A stretch of DNA of 64,000 bases from Pectinophora gossypiella (lineage: Eukaryota > Arthropoda > Insecta > Lepidoptera > Gelechiidae). Under the pieces are notes generated by a model. The model saw only the letters and a list, made by a program, of their open reading frames with translations, was not told the origin of the DNA and made no database searches. The position numbers and the translations under genes are program-made. Below, in pieces: positions 1 to 10,574 of the stretch (the stretch's first letter is position 1; each line of letters opens with the position of its first letter). The stretch lies in the NCBI RefSeq assembly GCF_024362695.1, contig NC_065419.1, positions 1,612,678-1,676,677 of the forward strand, given 5' to 3'.

Positions 1-387
1 CTCGACAAACGTTCGAAAATCGCTTTGCTTGTGTCGTAAATATAGGGCTATTAAATTAGTGACTAGCGGGTATAAAATCTGTTCGTTGTGTGTTATTTAA
101 ATTGGATAGGTATGTCATTTTCTTCGAATTATCGATGTCTTGTTAATAGGTTCACTAACCTGCTTGTGATATTACGAGCTGTTCATACTTTCAGTATAAT
201 TTTATAATTACCATACAGACGCGATTTTACCCGCGGAAAGGGTACTTTATCTTTATCCGTGATAAAAGGCGTAAAATAGCCTTAGTCAAATGAGATACTT
301 TTTACCAAACGCAATTAAAAGTTATCTACTGAATCTGTATGGAAATACCAACCCTGTAACGTCATCAAAAAAGAGATCTACCATCTA
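1..387. other. unassigned AT-rich sequence
   Basis: I see no coding region, repeat match or structured element here. Confidence 0.4.
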
Positions 388-530
388 GTGCCCTGTTGGC
401 GCGAACTTCGGGTCAGGATGTTGACGTTGGCTAAGAGGGACGATTAATCAACTAAAGTAGTTCGATGGCGATAAGTGCTGAATTAGGCAAATCATCGATT
501 CCGCCGGGTCGATAACGGGGTCCTTGCTTG
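388..530 (-). repeat. PolyA-275, decayed copy
   Basis: This stretch follows, with many changes, the antisense reading of the PolyA-275 copy at 34629-34911: the 'GGCGCGAAC' block, the 'GGCGATAAGTGCTGAAT' block and the 'GGGTCGATAACGGGGTCCT' end occur in the same order. It looks like an old copy. Confidence 0.55.
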
Positions 531-1030
531 AGCAATCTTGTTGCAACACTTGAAAGCAATTGCTCGCAGGTGAAGGAGCAGACTTATATGTCACTCTCTT
601 TCTTTCACAATAGATTAAAAAGGGATAGAACTACATTTATGAAATATTTAGTTTACCGCTTATCTCCTAGCCGCTCACGCACAATATCAAACAGAGAGTT
701 AGTACTGAACATAAAAATGTGGTATTGTTCTGTAGTTGAACTCTCTAAACTGAATGGAGTTTGTTTTATGATATCCCAGCACTACACCCAAGCGGTTTAT
801 TGTTTACTACTTCATCGTGTACAGTATTTATATTCTAAGACCTTATAATATCCAAACCATTGTCTTGCATCCAAACCAAATTGGGGATGTCCCTAAAAAT
901 TCTACTCTGGCTTTCTTCAGGTCTTCCGAAAGTCTTCGTCTTATATAGCTTTCGTAATTATTCCATATTCTTTTAATTTATGTATAACATGTTACTATAG
1001 CTTTTCTTTGTGAACTTCTATGTGTGAGTC
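531..1030. other. unassigned sequence with a 106-codon open frame
   Basis: The frame at 528-848 opens on TTG, has no recognisable domain and no splice or compositional support. I treat it as chance. The rest is AT-rich sequence without a match elsewhere in the window. Confidence 0.4.
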
Positions 1031-1198
1031 TCATCATCATCATTTATTTAAGAGCCACGCTCTTGTCGGTGTAGCATTCTCCATTCTTGTCTATCAAAGA
1101 TCAATTCTCTCACTTCTTTATAAGACACGACGTTGACCTTCTCTTTAATCTATTTCATGTAAACTCTTCTTGGTCTTTCCCTTTCTCTCTTCCTCTCG
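1031..1198 (-). repeat. RTE-type LINE 3' end
   Basis: Read on the minus strand this is the 3' end of the LINE better preserved at 8682-9100: the end of the reverse transcriptase reading frame, the block ending CGTGGCTCTTAAAT and an ATGATGATG tail. It is 5'-truncated and its frame is broken. Confidence 0.75.
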
Positions 1199-1426
1199 TG
1201 TGTCTCATAATATGAATTAATACGGTTTGGTAGGTACAGGGTTTTTGACGACCAGAATAATGTGATGTAGGGGATTCAATTTGTTCTTTATGGATATTAC
1301 AACATAAGACCTCGTAACACGGAGAATTACTGCGAATTGCCCCGACTTCGCGTCAAAATGAGAACATTTTTCAAATTATGAAGCGTAAACGTCGAATGTT
1401 CTTGACGAATGGAACATTGTAAGTGG

Positions 1427-1510
1427 AGAGCCGTGGTAGCCCAGTTGGAAGAACATTTGAATCGCATTGTGAGGTCGCAGGTTCACTTCAAGCCGGGTCA
1501 AAACTTATGA
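1427..1510 (+). repeat. SINE-4 head fragment
   Basis: A tRNA-like head with A-box-like TAGCCCAGTTGG and a degenerate B box (GGTTCACTTCA). It corresponds to the start of the SINE-4 copy at 61585. The body and tail are absent. Confidence 0.6.
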
Positions 1511-2234
1511 TAGTCCAATTTATTTGAATCAGACGAATCCACAAAGTTGTTATTATAGATATGATGCTCCGTTGGCATAGCCTGTGGGACCGAAATATGG
1601 CCAAAACGAAATGGTTTACTGAAGCAACGATCGCATTATACAATTTACACGTCATTCATTGCTTCTTTGGTATCGCGCAACCAAAACTAGCGCTTGAGTT
1701 ACTACGCAATGAACGGTGGATAAATCGATGTGGTAGTCCAGCCAGAAATGTCTTGGTGCAGCTGCTTTACATGGCGATGTAAGGTAACAGGCGACATGCG
1801 GACTCTTGTATTTTAGTGCTAAGGGCACCTTTGTATCTATGGTCTCTGGATGAATCGGACTTCTTCTTCCTCCTAGGGTCCGTTTTCCTGCTACTCTTTC
1901 TCCATGATGAGTCATGGCTCTGTAACCCAGATAGGAATCGTTTGTGTGTGCGTACGTGTGTATTCCTTTTACAAGTATTCGTAATCCCAGTAATATACTT
2001 AAATATATAACATTTTACAACCCCCGAAATCCTGTTAGGATGGATTTGCTCACATAAAAAAATATTCAAACGCTTATCACATTAACTCTGGTCCAGATGG
2101 TACCCTTTATTACATTAGCGAGGGTAAAGGAAAAAAAAGATGGTATTTGTAATGCTCTGCACTATCAGCGGCAACAGACGGTGACTTGCGAACATCATCA
2201 ATCAGGTTAACACGATCAACTCCGTTAGCAAATA
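1511..2234. other. unassigned sequence
   Basis: Short overlapping frames of 60-100 codons on both strands show no recognisable domain. I see no repeat match. Confidence 0.35.
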
Positions 2235-2568
2235 ATCATAAGGTGATCCGTGCTTTGGAAGGCATTTTAAGATGTTGGTTCCGGTTACTGCTGGTTCGCG
2301 CCCAACTGGGCACCCTCAGGCCTGTTGTCTTAAACGTTGTACCGGGTGAGAGCCTTCAGCGCTCCCCATTTGTCCGGCCAAGTAGTTAATGCCATCTGCG
2401 GCAAATCTACAATAAATCACGTCAAAAAAAAAATAAAACCTTTACTTACTGATGTAACTACGTAGTCGTTACATGAGTCATGTCAGGGGCCTTTCGCGGC
2501 GCATAATCCTGATACCAGGGTTGATAAAGTTGGTCATCTACTTCAAAACCCACACGATAGAAGCAATC
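2235..2568 (+). repeat. SINE-1 split by a PolyA-275 insertion
   Basis: The SINE-1 core (2239-2290) and the SINE-1 tail (about 2444-2568, ending CACACGATAGAAG) are separated by a complete-ended PolyA-275 unit. The tRNA-like head is missing. Confidence 0.7.
2292..2434 (+). repeat. PolyA-275, 3' half with polyA
   Basis: Starts at GGTTCGCGCCCAACTGGGC and runs to CACGTC followed by an A-rich tail. It matches the 3' half of the full copy at 17722-18007. The 5' half is absent, as expected of target-primed reverse transcription. Confidence 0.75.
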
Positions 2569-2712
2569 ATAGACGATGATTCTCGAGTACCTATATGTCT
2601 AACTAGAGGGTTGGCAGAACCTCTAGATGAGCCTCTACGTTGGCTTGTGTGTTACAAAGTAAAACACTGTATTGAAGTTCAGAATCTATTTTCCTTATTT
2701 CATAAAATAAAA

Positions 2713-2996
2713 GCTCACGTTTGGCTACAAACTCACCTGATGGTAAGTGACTATGTTTAGGGTGTATCACGCTTACCTAGATTATAACGAGTTGAAAAAA
2801 CAGATGACGGCAGACAGTTCCACATCTTTCTTCGCATCAAAAGGGAAGAGACAAAACGTTTAGTGCGTATTGGTGATATATCCACAACACAAGGATAAAA
2901 TGCCTGCTGATGTCTAGTTGTCCGTAGATGGAATGGAGAGGACGGAATTAACTCACGAAGTTTCATGTCAAGGGTCCATATACCTCGTGTGTTCAT
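2713..2996 (-). pseudogene. Jockey/CR1-like LINE, reverse transcriptase C-terminal relic
   Basis: The minus-strand frame reads like the end of a LINE ORF2: a 'PSPFHLRTTRHQ' block, then 'SPIRTKRFVSS', 'NCLPSSVF' and 'YNLG'. The same order occurs, better preserved, at 22979-23312 and 58004-58256. Only the region after the polymerase palm is present, so it cannot make an active enzyme. Clade assignment is from memory of similar LINE ends. Confidence 0.65.
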
Positions 2997-3153
2997 AAGT
3001 TTTGAGACGAGATATAGAAAACTTATTTTATTATTAAAGAGTGCTGGCAGGTAATTTTATTCTTTTTACATTTTGAATTTGGAATGTTGGGAATATCTAA
3101 GCAGTTTTCTTTTATATTTTTTTTATTCATTATAAAAATGACGCGAACGAAAC

Positions 3154-3215
3154 TTTTGCAGCGTTGAACAGAGAAACTGCGGTCGACCGTAGTTTCTCTG
3201 TTCAACGCTGCAAAA
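3154..3215. repeat. 62-bp near-perfect palindrome
   Basis: The arms are 31 bp each, centred on GTCGAC between 3184 and 3185, with a single mismatched pair (3179/3190). It lies at the upstream edge of the transposase fragment, and the same N-terminal residues can be read outward on both strands. Confidence 0.9.
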
Positions 3216-3517
3216 AACCAATGGAGATTTTTAATGAAATCAAATGCTTAGAAGCAAGCCGCAACTTCGTGTATTATACCCTAAAGAGACATAAGGAGAC
3301 CTCTTCTATCGAAGATCGTGCAAGATGTGGCAACCCGCGCTCCGTCAGGACTCTCGCTAATATCAAACTTATTACAGAGCGAATTCGGCGAAATCCTTGT
3401 CGCAGTCAAAAGAAGCTGGTTCTCCAGACCAAAATATTGCGCATATCCGTGAATAGGATACTAAAACATGATCTAAAAGTCAAGGCGTATGATCCAACTG
3501 CCTGGACTTCTCCCTAG
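3164..3517 (+). pseudogene. mariner-like transposase, N-terminal DNA-binding part only
   Basis: The frame contains the paired helix-turn-helix region typical of Tc1/mariner transposases: 'TLKRHKETSSIEDRARCG' with the usual S-x-E-D-R pattern, 'PRSVRT', 'RIRRNPCRSQKKL', then 'SVNRILKHDLKVKAYDP'. Full-length members run to about 340 residues with a DDE/D catalytic domain. Here the frame ends after about 117 codons and I find no catalytic domain downstream, so the copy is truncated. The first 15 or so residues come from the palindrome and may not be native. Superfamily is likely; the family within it is not settled. Confidence 0.7.
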
Positions 3518-3662
3518 CAGCTTCTCCAGACATCACTCCGGAACACGAGTTTCGTCGCTTGGCAGCAAGTCTGTCTGGAGAGTGGTAATCAGCCACGGCC
3601 GAACCCTACCACCGGTAGTGTCGATTAGCACCACCCAGGGGTCACGTGAAGGGTCCAACACC

Positions 3663-3942
3663 CATCATATCCTTAGCGTCATGCGATTTTCACGGGGTCC
3701 GCTTACTTAACCTGATTTTTGAGGGTTTTCTCACGATGTTTTCTGTCACCGCTGAGCATATGATAGAGATTTTAGGATATACATATATACGTCCCACTGC
3801 TGGGAACAGGCGTCCCCGGTATAACTCCCTCCGGTTGATTGAATTTGAAAACAATTTCGAAAGACATTGGTTGACGCCTGAGCTGGGATTCAAACTTGTG
3901 ACCCCGCAATGAGAGTCAAGCATTCTTCCAACAACAACACCC
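3663..3942 (-). repeat. SINE-4, with a SINE-2 tail segment inside
   Basis: Read on the minus strand it has a tRNA-like head (3885-3942), a body, and the tail 'CGGACCCCGTGAAAATC'. About 3790-3838 matches the SINE-2 tail (CGTCCCACTGCTGGG ... CCTCCGGTTGATTG), so the copy is chimeric or was interrupted. Confidence 0.65.
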
Positions 3943-4724
3943 AGTTCTATTAATTTTAATCGCTCCCAGTGTAACGTAAAAGCATTTAGCTGCAGCTGTG
4001 TTTGTTTATACTTAAATAACGTAAATAACGTAATATGTGAACATAAACATATCAATAAAACCGAGTGATAACATCAATTTTAACCATATTTAACGAGTAA
4101 ATAGATTCAATTTACAATATAACAACAGTTTACCGAATAATTATCATAACTCAACTGTACGAGCCATCGAAATCTCATTAGCGATCCAATCTCACCGCAA
4201 AATCAACCTTTATTACAAATGCATTAAAGTTTAAACTCGATCGAAACCATTTTCCATGTAAAACGACACGATAATGGAACGGAAAATCTTTAGAATGATA
4301 ATAGACTTTATTGAAATGCAATTAAGGGTTGTTTTCGAAAGCGATTGTTGTGTAAAGATTTTTTTTTTTGTAAAGAAAAGTTAAAAGCTGAGTGAATTAA
4401 GATTCTTCACGTTTAACTTAAATAGGGGTTGTTTGATGTTTCTAAGGTTATTAAACCAAGATGGCGGAGAAGTCTTAATACTAAGTCCTTTTTTAATATG
4501 TAGTAAGTACTTATATTTTTATTAAAAAATCCAAGCACTTTTCCGACATTATATTCAGAAAAAAAAATTGGAACATTAATTTTCTTATTCCAAATATTTT
4601 TGTTTAATATTTTTATAGTATCCCATAGTGAATCGAACTGAAACCATTCTGAATTTGGTCACGAAAGGAAAGCTTTGCTCAACTAGACTTCAATACTCGT
4701 ACGAAGTTATTTTAATGTTATACC
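3943..4724. other. unassigned AT-rich sequence
   Basis: No coding potential and no internal repeat match seen. Confidence 0.4.
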
Positions 4725-4873
4725 TGGGGGGTTAAATTGAAGCAGTTCATCTAAGAAAGCAATATTACTATTTGACATTTGTTTGCATTTCGCACTGACT
4801 TTTATATGCGCAAATGTCAGATTGCAATGTTGCTTTCTTAGATGAATTGCTTCGATGTGACCATTTTAACCCC
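4725..4873. mobile_element. MITE-B, palindromic
   Basis: The ends are inverted: GGGGTTAAATTGAAGCAG on the left against GGGGTTAAAATGGTCACATC on the right read backwards, with CATCTAAGAAAGCAATATT-type arms inside. About 149 bp with no coding capacity. A second copy is at 39606-40078 and a fragment at 49507-49550. Confidence 0.75.
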
Positions 4874-5350
4874 TCTGTTATTTATGGATCCAGAACTAGC
4901 CATTTGCAGAACAATATTTAAAAAGTTTTATTATAACATTTAAAAATGGAACTGTTGAAATTTAGAGTCCAGTTTGTTTCGTGTGATTTTCGATTGTTTT
5001 TTCATTTATATTTTCATATCCAATGTTCATATTCGGACATGCCGGAAGACAATTACGATATAGCTTTTCGTAGTAATCGTATTCCAATTTTATTCCGTTC
5101 CTGAGTTATGGACATATCATAAGAGATATTTTATATACGTACTACCCTTAGGATAAGTACGTAGGTTATTCTTAGTAGGGTTTTGTTTGTTATCTGAATT
5201 GATGTGGATTAGAGTTAAGTTGAGCTGGCTTAGATTGTGGAAATTGTTAGGTTACTTACTTATACAGAGAAAGTTCCATTATACTACAAGAGACATCGGA
5301 ATAAAACTTATTATGTTAATTTTCTTCTATATAATCACTTGTATGCCGAC
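4874..5350. other. unassigned AT-rich sequence
   Basis: The only open frame (5187-5390) has no recognisable domain and runs into the MITE that starts at 5351. Confidence 0.4.
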
Positions 5351-5880
5351 TAGGGAAAGCAATCCCGATCTCTCGCGAAATCTCGCCTAATTTTTAGGGA
5401 TCAATCCCGAGGCATAATATGACGAGATTCCATTCGAGATTGACGGGATTGGGCGAATTTCCTTGAGTTATTCTTTTTTGCCGTAAAAACACCTCCACCA
5501 ACCCGCATTGGAGCAGCGTGGTGGAGTATGCTCCATACCCGCTTCGGTTGATTGAGGGGAGGCCTGTGCCCAGCAGTGGGACGTATATAGGCTGTTTATG
5601 TATGTATACTTTTTGTCATGATTATGCTGATTTCCAAAGAAAACTTAATTATTTAGTTAGTAATACTGAAGAGTAAAGGTTTCTGTCTCTTTCGAAAAAT
5701 ATTTTGTTTTAATTAACCTCATTATCACAAACAAGCAGTTTTCGTCGTTTTCAGCCATCCTAACTTTACATTTTTTTTAAGAACTAGACCAAATCCAGAA
5801 ATTTTCGGGAACTCGCGATATTGATACTTCTAATTTCGGGATCTCGAATTTGCGATCTCGAGTCGGGATTGCATTCCTTA
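5351..5880. mobile_element. hAT-type MITE with 8-bp target duplication
   Basis: The termini are TAGGGAAAGCAATCCCGA and, inverted, TAAGGAATGCAATCCCGA. Each end is flanked by the same 8 bp, ATGCCGAC (5343-5350 and 5881-5888). Eight-base duplications and ends of this kind are typical of the hAT superfamily. At 530 bp with no transposase it is non-autonomous. A SINE-2 tail sits inside it. Confidence 0.8.
5480..5608 (+). repeat. SINE-2 tail
   Basis: Begins CCGTAAAAACACCTCCACC and ends GGCTGTTTATGTATGTATA. It is a 5'-truncated SINE-2, comparable to the end of the copy at 29963-30280, inserted in the hAT-type MITE. Confidence 0.8.
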
Positions 5881-5888
5881 ATGCCGAC

Positions 5889-6387
5889 AGATTAAGATGG
5901 ATATGACCAATTATATGCAACCTTATGGTTAATCATATCCATGTTAGGTTTTCGTACTAAAGTGGCTGCAGGTATAATTAGTTGCGGCTCTGCTCACCCC
6001 ATTGTGGGAGTGAGTTTATATAGACGAAGGTTTTCGTTTTATCATAAAAGTAATATAAAGTACAAGTACATAAAAGTAATATACTTATAATAATATCATA
6101 TCCCTATTTCAAACGCGGTAAGAACCCGTTATTATGTGTTTTAATCATAAAAGTAAAACCAAATGTGCAAGCTAGAACACAGCTAGCAGTAAAACTAGTA
6201 AAAGGTTGCTTATTCCATTTAATTAAATAAAGTTGCATAGCGAAGCCTGTCTCTTTAAACAAAGGGGTAATGATGTAAAAAAACCCACTTTACTAAGGAT
6301 AAAAAGTAGTCAAGAGATAATTTTTGCATTATTAAAAATGTTCAGTATAAAATTAAGTATCACGGGACTTGTACCATAGACTAATAA
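5889..6387. other. mostly unassigned; MITE-F fragment at 6095-6150
   Basis: Positions 6095-6150 carry 'ACGCGGTAAGAACCCGTTATTA', one arm-end of the palindromic MITE-F seen whole at 52708-52950. I see nothing else. Confidence 0.5.
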
Positions 6388-6560
6388 ATAATACTACGCA
6401 CAGAATGGACACTCCGCTTTGTACCAATACGACCTAGGAGCGAGCTTGATTTAACTTCGCCCCCTCAATTCGACCGCGCGCGGGTTTTCTGTCTCGCTCT
6501 AACGCACGGGGTAAGGTGGCACACAGAACCAGATCTATATGGAGTGTCCGGGCTGTGAAT
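6388..6560 (+). repeat. repeat Q, divergent variant
   Basis: Starts TAATACTACG and ends near GGAGTGTCCGGGCTGTG, the same two ends as repeat Q at 9103-9290, but the middle differs and is GC-rich (GACCGCGCGCGGG). Confidence 0.5.
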
Positions 6561-6789
6561 GTACTTAGATATATACCTATGTAGGTATATAACCATTTTG
6601 TTGATAATTATGATGAACATAACAACTTGTTATTCTTAATGAGAGGTTACTTTTTTAAAAATAATAGATTTACTGCTGTTTGCAAGAGGAACGAACTAAG
6701 AAGACGGGTACCGAGACAAACCGTATTTTATCGTTTTCAGTGGATTACCTAGCTATGTAATATTACTTCAATGATAAAAATAAATAAAA

Positions 6790-6868
6790 GAAAAACCGGA
6801 CCTGTCAAATTTTCAGGTTAGGTAAGCGTACCCTGTGAAAAACGGGATAATGAGGATGATGATATAAA
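6790..6868 (+). repeat. SINE-4 tail
   Basis: Reads CCGGACCTGTCAAATTTTCAGG, then the block ending CCTGTGAAAAACGGG and a GATGATGATAT tail, as in the full copy at 61585-61938. Confidence 0.7.
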
Positions 6869-6919
6869 TAAATAAAAAAATGAATTAATGAATAAACGCA
6901 AACACAGAACAGGTACAAA

Positions 6920-7130
6920 GGAAAACCAAAAGTGGACAAAGGCGGCCTTATCGCTAAAAGAGATCTCTTCGAGACAACCTTCGATAGAAGAAATGTACAC
7001 AAAATACAAATATACTTTATTGCACCGAAATAAAAAGAAATAATTATAAAAAGACTCGGTACATGGCAAATGGCGGGCTTATCGCTTAAAGCGATTTATT
7101 TCAGACAACCGTAAGGTGAGGAAAACAGAC
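6920..7130 (-). repeat. LINE 3' ends, two adjoining fragments
   Basis: Read on the minus strand both carry 'AAGCGATAAGCCCGCC' or a variant, and the second (about 6996-7130) ends in AAAGTATATTTGTATTTTGT, a LINE 3' tail also found at 8107-8364. Only noncoding 3' sequence is present. Confidence 0.6.
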
Positions 7131-7366
7131 ATAAAAATCAATCTTACATTTCAAACATTAACAGACTGGAGTGTAGCGCGCAAACAGGTTGATTGATCAT
7201 CTAATACCTGAATCAATGTAAATAACTCAAACTCATAATCGTATTACGATCGGCAGAGCTATAAGATGGGTAGAGAGAGACGCAGAATAATTTCTTTCCA
7301 CAAGGTATAATCTACATAGATTATACCTCTAATAAAGTACAAATCACGGCAGGCGTTCCCCTCTAA

Positions 7367-7504
7367 GGGTGGTATTAATAAACTAATCTCAGCTTCGAGA
7401 CTGCCCTCAAGATCATGTCAATGTGACAGTTCTCATATAAAAACAGAGACTTGAGCATGATCTTGAGGGCAGTCTCAGCTGAGATTCGTTTATTATTACC
7501 ACCC
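7367..7504. mobile_element. palindromic MITE, TAA duplication
   Basis: The ends are GGGTGGTA and its inverse, with long arms (GACTGCCCTCAAGATCATG on the left, its complement on the right), flanked by TAA at 7364-7366 and 7505-7507. The 3-bp TAA duplication points to a PIF/Harbinger-type mobiliser. It is 138 bp and noncoding. Confidence 0.8.
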
Positions 7505-7639
7505 TAAGTCCTTCAATCGACTTTTACGAGAGAAAAGCAATAGGCTGGATCCCCAATTAAGCAGTTATCTTTAGAACGGCTTGTCTCTCAAACCACTCCG
7601 GTAGGGATAGCCAGTTAGGGATATTCTACAAAGTAGGTA

Positions 7640-7831
7640 TACTATACAGGATGTGAGGCACCTCGGCCTGACGGGGTGCCTCCCTGAGGTGGTCAGCAAC
7701 GTCAAAGGACTGTTAGACTTCCTTGGGGAACTAGGCTGGCTGGAGTAATCCAGCCGTTTCGGGTATCACGCAAAATAGGCGCACAGACGTCGAGTTGCGG
7801 AAACCGGCCCGCGAATACCAATACCAATACC
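7640..7831. other. GC-richer segment, possibly LINE-derived
   Basis: Contains a small inverted repeat (GGCACCTCGGCCTGACGGGGTGCC) and ends in about three copies of ATACCA. It is less AT-rich than its surroundings. I could not assign it to a family. Confidence 0.3.
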
Positions 7832-8022
7832 AATACAGGATGTTAGTGACATCGTAACGAGTACTAACGGGGATGAATTCTGACCATGATTCTGAGTTAA
7901 TATCAAGTGAATTTTTTGTGCTTTTTTTTATTAATTTCAATTCTATACTTCTGCGGTGGAAAAATCCGCTTGATAACTACTCAGAATAATGATCTGAATC
8001 ATCCCTCAAAGTATTCGTTATT
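7832..8022. mobile_element. MITE-E, palindromic
   Basis: Left arm starts ACAGGATGTTAGTGACATCG; the right arm is an inverse copy through 'AATCATCCCTCAAAGTATTCG'. The centre has the TATACTTCTGCGGTGG block seen in all copies (24781, 28258, 55213). Confidence 0.75.
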
Positions 8023-8106
8023 TCTCTTTTTTTTACAAAATGCTTTTTCAACACCTTCAACACCGTCCGTACCAAAAACAGAATAAATAATTCAAAGACA
8101 AATCTT

Positions 8107-8364
8107 TACAATACAATACAGTACAATACAAATACACTTTATTGCATCAAAATAATAAAAAAAAAGTACAAAAAGACATCATCATCATCAGCCGTATGAC
8201 GCCCACTGCTGGGCATAGGCCTCCCCCAAGGATCTCCACGACGATCGGTCCTGCGCTGCCCGCATCCAGCGGCTTCCCGCGACGAAAAGACATATACATT
8301 GCAAATGGCGGCCTTACCGCTTATAGCGATTTCTTCCAGACAACCATAAGGTGAGGAAAATGTA
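8107..8364 (-). repeat. LINE 3' end interrupted by a short retroinsert
   Basis: The two halves (8107-8179 and 8285-8364) join into the same LINE 3' tail as at 6996-7130, including 'TACATTGCAAATGGCGGCC' and 'CCAGACAACCATAAGGTGAGG'. The interruption is described separately. Confidence 0.7.
8180..8284 (-). mobile_element. 105-bp retroinsert with 9-bp target duplication
   Basis: The insert is flanked by AAAAGACAT at 8171-8179 and 8285-8293. Read on the minus strand it ends in GATGATGAT. It contains 'CGCCCACTGCTGGGCATAGG', a block very common at lepidopteran LINE and SINE 3' ends. Strong 5' truncation plus a target duplication means target-primed reverse transcription. Confidence 0.8.
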
Positions 8365-8471
8365 AAAAAAATTGAAAGATAGCGGGTACAAACTATAAGT
8401 ACAACTTACTCTTAATATTTTTTAAAAAGAAAAAACTTTGCGTCCCTTTCATACATAAACCATTTTAGAAT

Positions 8472-8548
8472 GGTTAACGTCGTGTCTTAAAGGGAAGTCA
8501 AGGAATTGGCATTTGATAGAGTGGAATGGAAAATGCTGCACCGACAAA
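8472..8548 (+). repeat. RTE-type LINE fragment
   Basis: Matches, without the last bases, the end of the reading frame of the LINE at 8682-9100 (from GTTAACGTCGTGTCTTA to GCTGCACCGACAA). Confidence 0.8.
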
Positions 8549-8681
8549 TTCATGCCATAAATAATCAAATCCCCATTCATTATCCTTCCATAGTATTCTC
8601 TCTTACTTTTTGTTCAGTCTTACGTTTCATCATAGAATAAGGAATAATACTCCATATAGGACGGCGTATAGCCTTCTATAG

Positions 8682-9100
8682 AGTATAGCCCTCTATGGAT
8701 TTGAAACTTGGATACTGACACAGAAGGACAGAGAGAGACTCAAGGCCTTTGAAATGTGGTGTTGGAGGAGGATGGAAAGAATAGGTTGGACAGAAAGGGT
8801 TACAAATAAGGAAGTGCTAGTAAGAGTAAGGGAAAAAAGACAAATACTGAGAAATATTGAGGACAGAAGAGGCAAGATGATTGGACACCTAATAAGACAC
8901 GACGAATTTATTAAAAACATCATAGAAGGAAAGCTAGATGAAAAGAGAGGAAGGGGAAGACCAAGAAGAGCGTACATGGAACGGATTAAAGAAAAGGTTA
9001 ACGTCGTGTCTTATAGGGAAGTCAAGGAATTAGCCTTTGATAGACTGGAATGGAAAATGCTGCACCGACAAGAGCGTGGCTCTTAAATTGATGATGATGA
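8682..9100 (+). pseudogene. RTE-type LINE: end of the reverse transcriptase ORF and 3' tail
   Basis: An uninterrupted frame of about 134 codons (8682-9086) carries the C-terminal part of a LINE endonuclease-reverse transcriptase. 'LYGFETWIL' is followed by 'FEMWCWRRMERIGWTERV', 'NKEVL', 'GHLIRH', '[15 protein letters not shown]' and '[13 protein letters not shown]'. The palm motifs (F/YxDD) lie upstream and are missing, so this is a 5'-truncated copy. After the stop comes a short GATGATGATGAT tail, the usual RTE 3' end. It is the best-preserved of six or more copies in the window (21819, 51318, 53902, and minus copies at 1031, 35733, 48949). Confidence 0.8.
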
Positions 9101-9102
9101 TA

Positions 9103-9290
9103 GAACGGCGACTCTCCGCTCCGCATCAGCGTCTGAGCTAGGTTTGCCTCACCCCCCCTCGAACATAGTTTACGCTTGAATCGTACGGTGTCAGACATCA
9201 CACACACAGACGCGCGTGTACAATAATGTCAATGTGTAGTGTCTGTGTAAAACGAGGTTGTTTGTATGAAGTGTCCGGGGTGTGGTTTCG
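9103..9290 (+). repeat. repeat Q
   Basis: Begins TAGAACGGCGACTCTCCGCTCC and ends TGTATGAAGTGTCCGGGGTG. Other copies: 14476-14660, 22733-22938, 48366-48600 and 63755-63846 (all minus). No coding capacity and no clear terminal repeats. I do not know its class. Confidence 0.7.
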
Positions 9291-9612
9291 TTGTACTCAG
9301 TTTCCTAAATGTATTAGACCGACTCAACAAGCGTTGTGAAATAATGAAAAAAGATAATGAAAGAAAAAGCTGCATATAGTAGCGTATACTGTTAACTGGA
9401 GTACAATTTGTATGGAAATCCAAATAAAATCGCTGGAACCGGGACATTGCAAAATGTGTTCACATTTTTCAAAGAAACAAATGGTTTTGTGAGTAGAATC
9501 TATCGATTGCGGACGGTACCTTGGACACGTGCTAACGGAACATAGCATAGCATCACGCCTGTATACCCAAAGTGGTAGGCAGAGGTGCCTCGCCGTGTTT
9601 AAGTCCCATGTG

Positions 9613-9935
9613 TTTCTTCTATCGTGTGGGTTGTGAGGTGTAGTACCAACCTCATCAACCCTGGTGTCAGGGTAACTATTGAGCCGCCAAAGGCCCCTGA
9701 CATGGTTCACGTAACGACTACTTACTTACATCAGTAAGTAGTAACCGGGACCAACGTCTTAACGTGCCTTCCGAAGCACGGATCATCTTATTTCGGTCAA
9801 TCTGGTGATCAGCCAGTAATGTCCTAACAAAACAAAGGCCCACAAAGTATTTTTTGTGATACGTTTCCACCGGGAATCGAACCCGGGGCCTCCGGATCGT
9901 GAGCCCAATGCTCAACAACTGGACCACAGACGTCG
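9613..9935 (-). repeat. SINE-1, near full length
   Basis: Read on the minus strand: tRNA-like head with B box GGTTCGATTCC, a CCCCGGGTTCGA T-arm-like stem, the core block CGTGCTTCGGAAGGCACGTTAA, and the tail CACACGATAGAAGAAA. About 320 bp. Confidence 0.85.
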
Positions 9936-10204
9936 TTTCTAGCCGTGTTCGACCATGGCGAGAAGTTTCCAATCTAGGATCGCCTAAGATGCGCTCTTAT
10001 ATGGCTGACGAAGGCAATCTTAGCAGTGAATGGCCACATTCACTTTCCCACGTTTTCTGTAAACATCATTTTTAAAAATTTAATGGAAAATGACGATTGT
10101 AGCTGTCGAGTTACCTTAAAATCGCTTTAATTTGAATACTTCTGAAATATGAGCGCGCTTTTTAAAATATATATGTTAAGTTTAATGGAATACAAGAAAA
10201 AAGT

Positions 10205-10293
10205 TAAGTGGTTCAAAATAGAAGAAAATGGAATTCTATAGTCTCTGCGTATCCCGGTGGGAATAGGCGTGAGTTTATGTATGTATGTTAAGT
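10205..10293 (+). repeat. ATGT-LINE 3' end
   Basis: Contains AAATGGAATTCTATAGTCTC and ends GGCGTGAGTTTATGTATGTATG. The copy at 16812-17096 shows that this is the 3' UTR of a LINE. Confidence 0.7.
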
Positions 10294-10574
10294 TTAATAA
10301 CAAATTAACCACTTATACTTCTTTATTTGGCTATTGCTTTTAACATTGTATGCTCAAATTGCAAACCTGAAATTCGCCGTCTTCGTGGTTTTTTGAGCCT
10401 TAAGCACATCTTTGTACCGCAAGAGTTGTTTCCTCTTACCCTCTTTCAGTACAATAGAGTACTACTGTTGACGTATGACAACTGTACCAATCATTTATCA
10501 TTCCCACATAAAGTGGGACATTCCAGTTATGTGAAGCCACTACACTATGTGGCTTCACTGTATGATTTTTATTT
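10294..10574. other. unassigned sequence
   Basis: Contains a short inverted pair, CACTACACTATGTGGCTTCACTG against nearby sequence; otherwise nothing recognised. Confidence 0.35.

Noticed and set aside
3023..3205. Minus-strand frame opposite the mariner-type fragment
   Set aside because: It exists only because the palindrome mirrors the first residues; the remainder is AT-rich noise.
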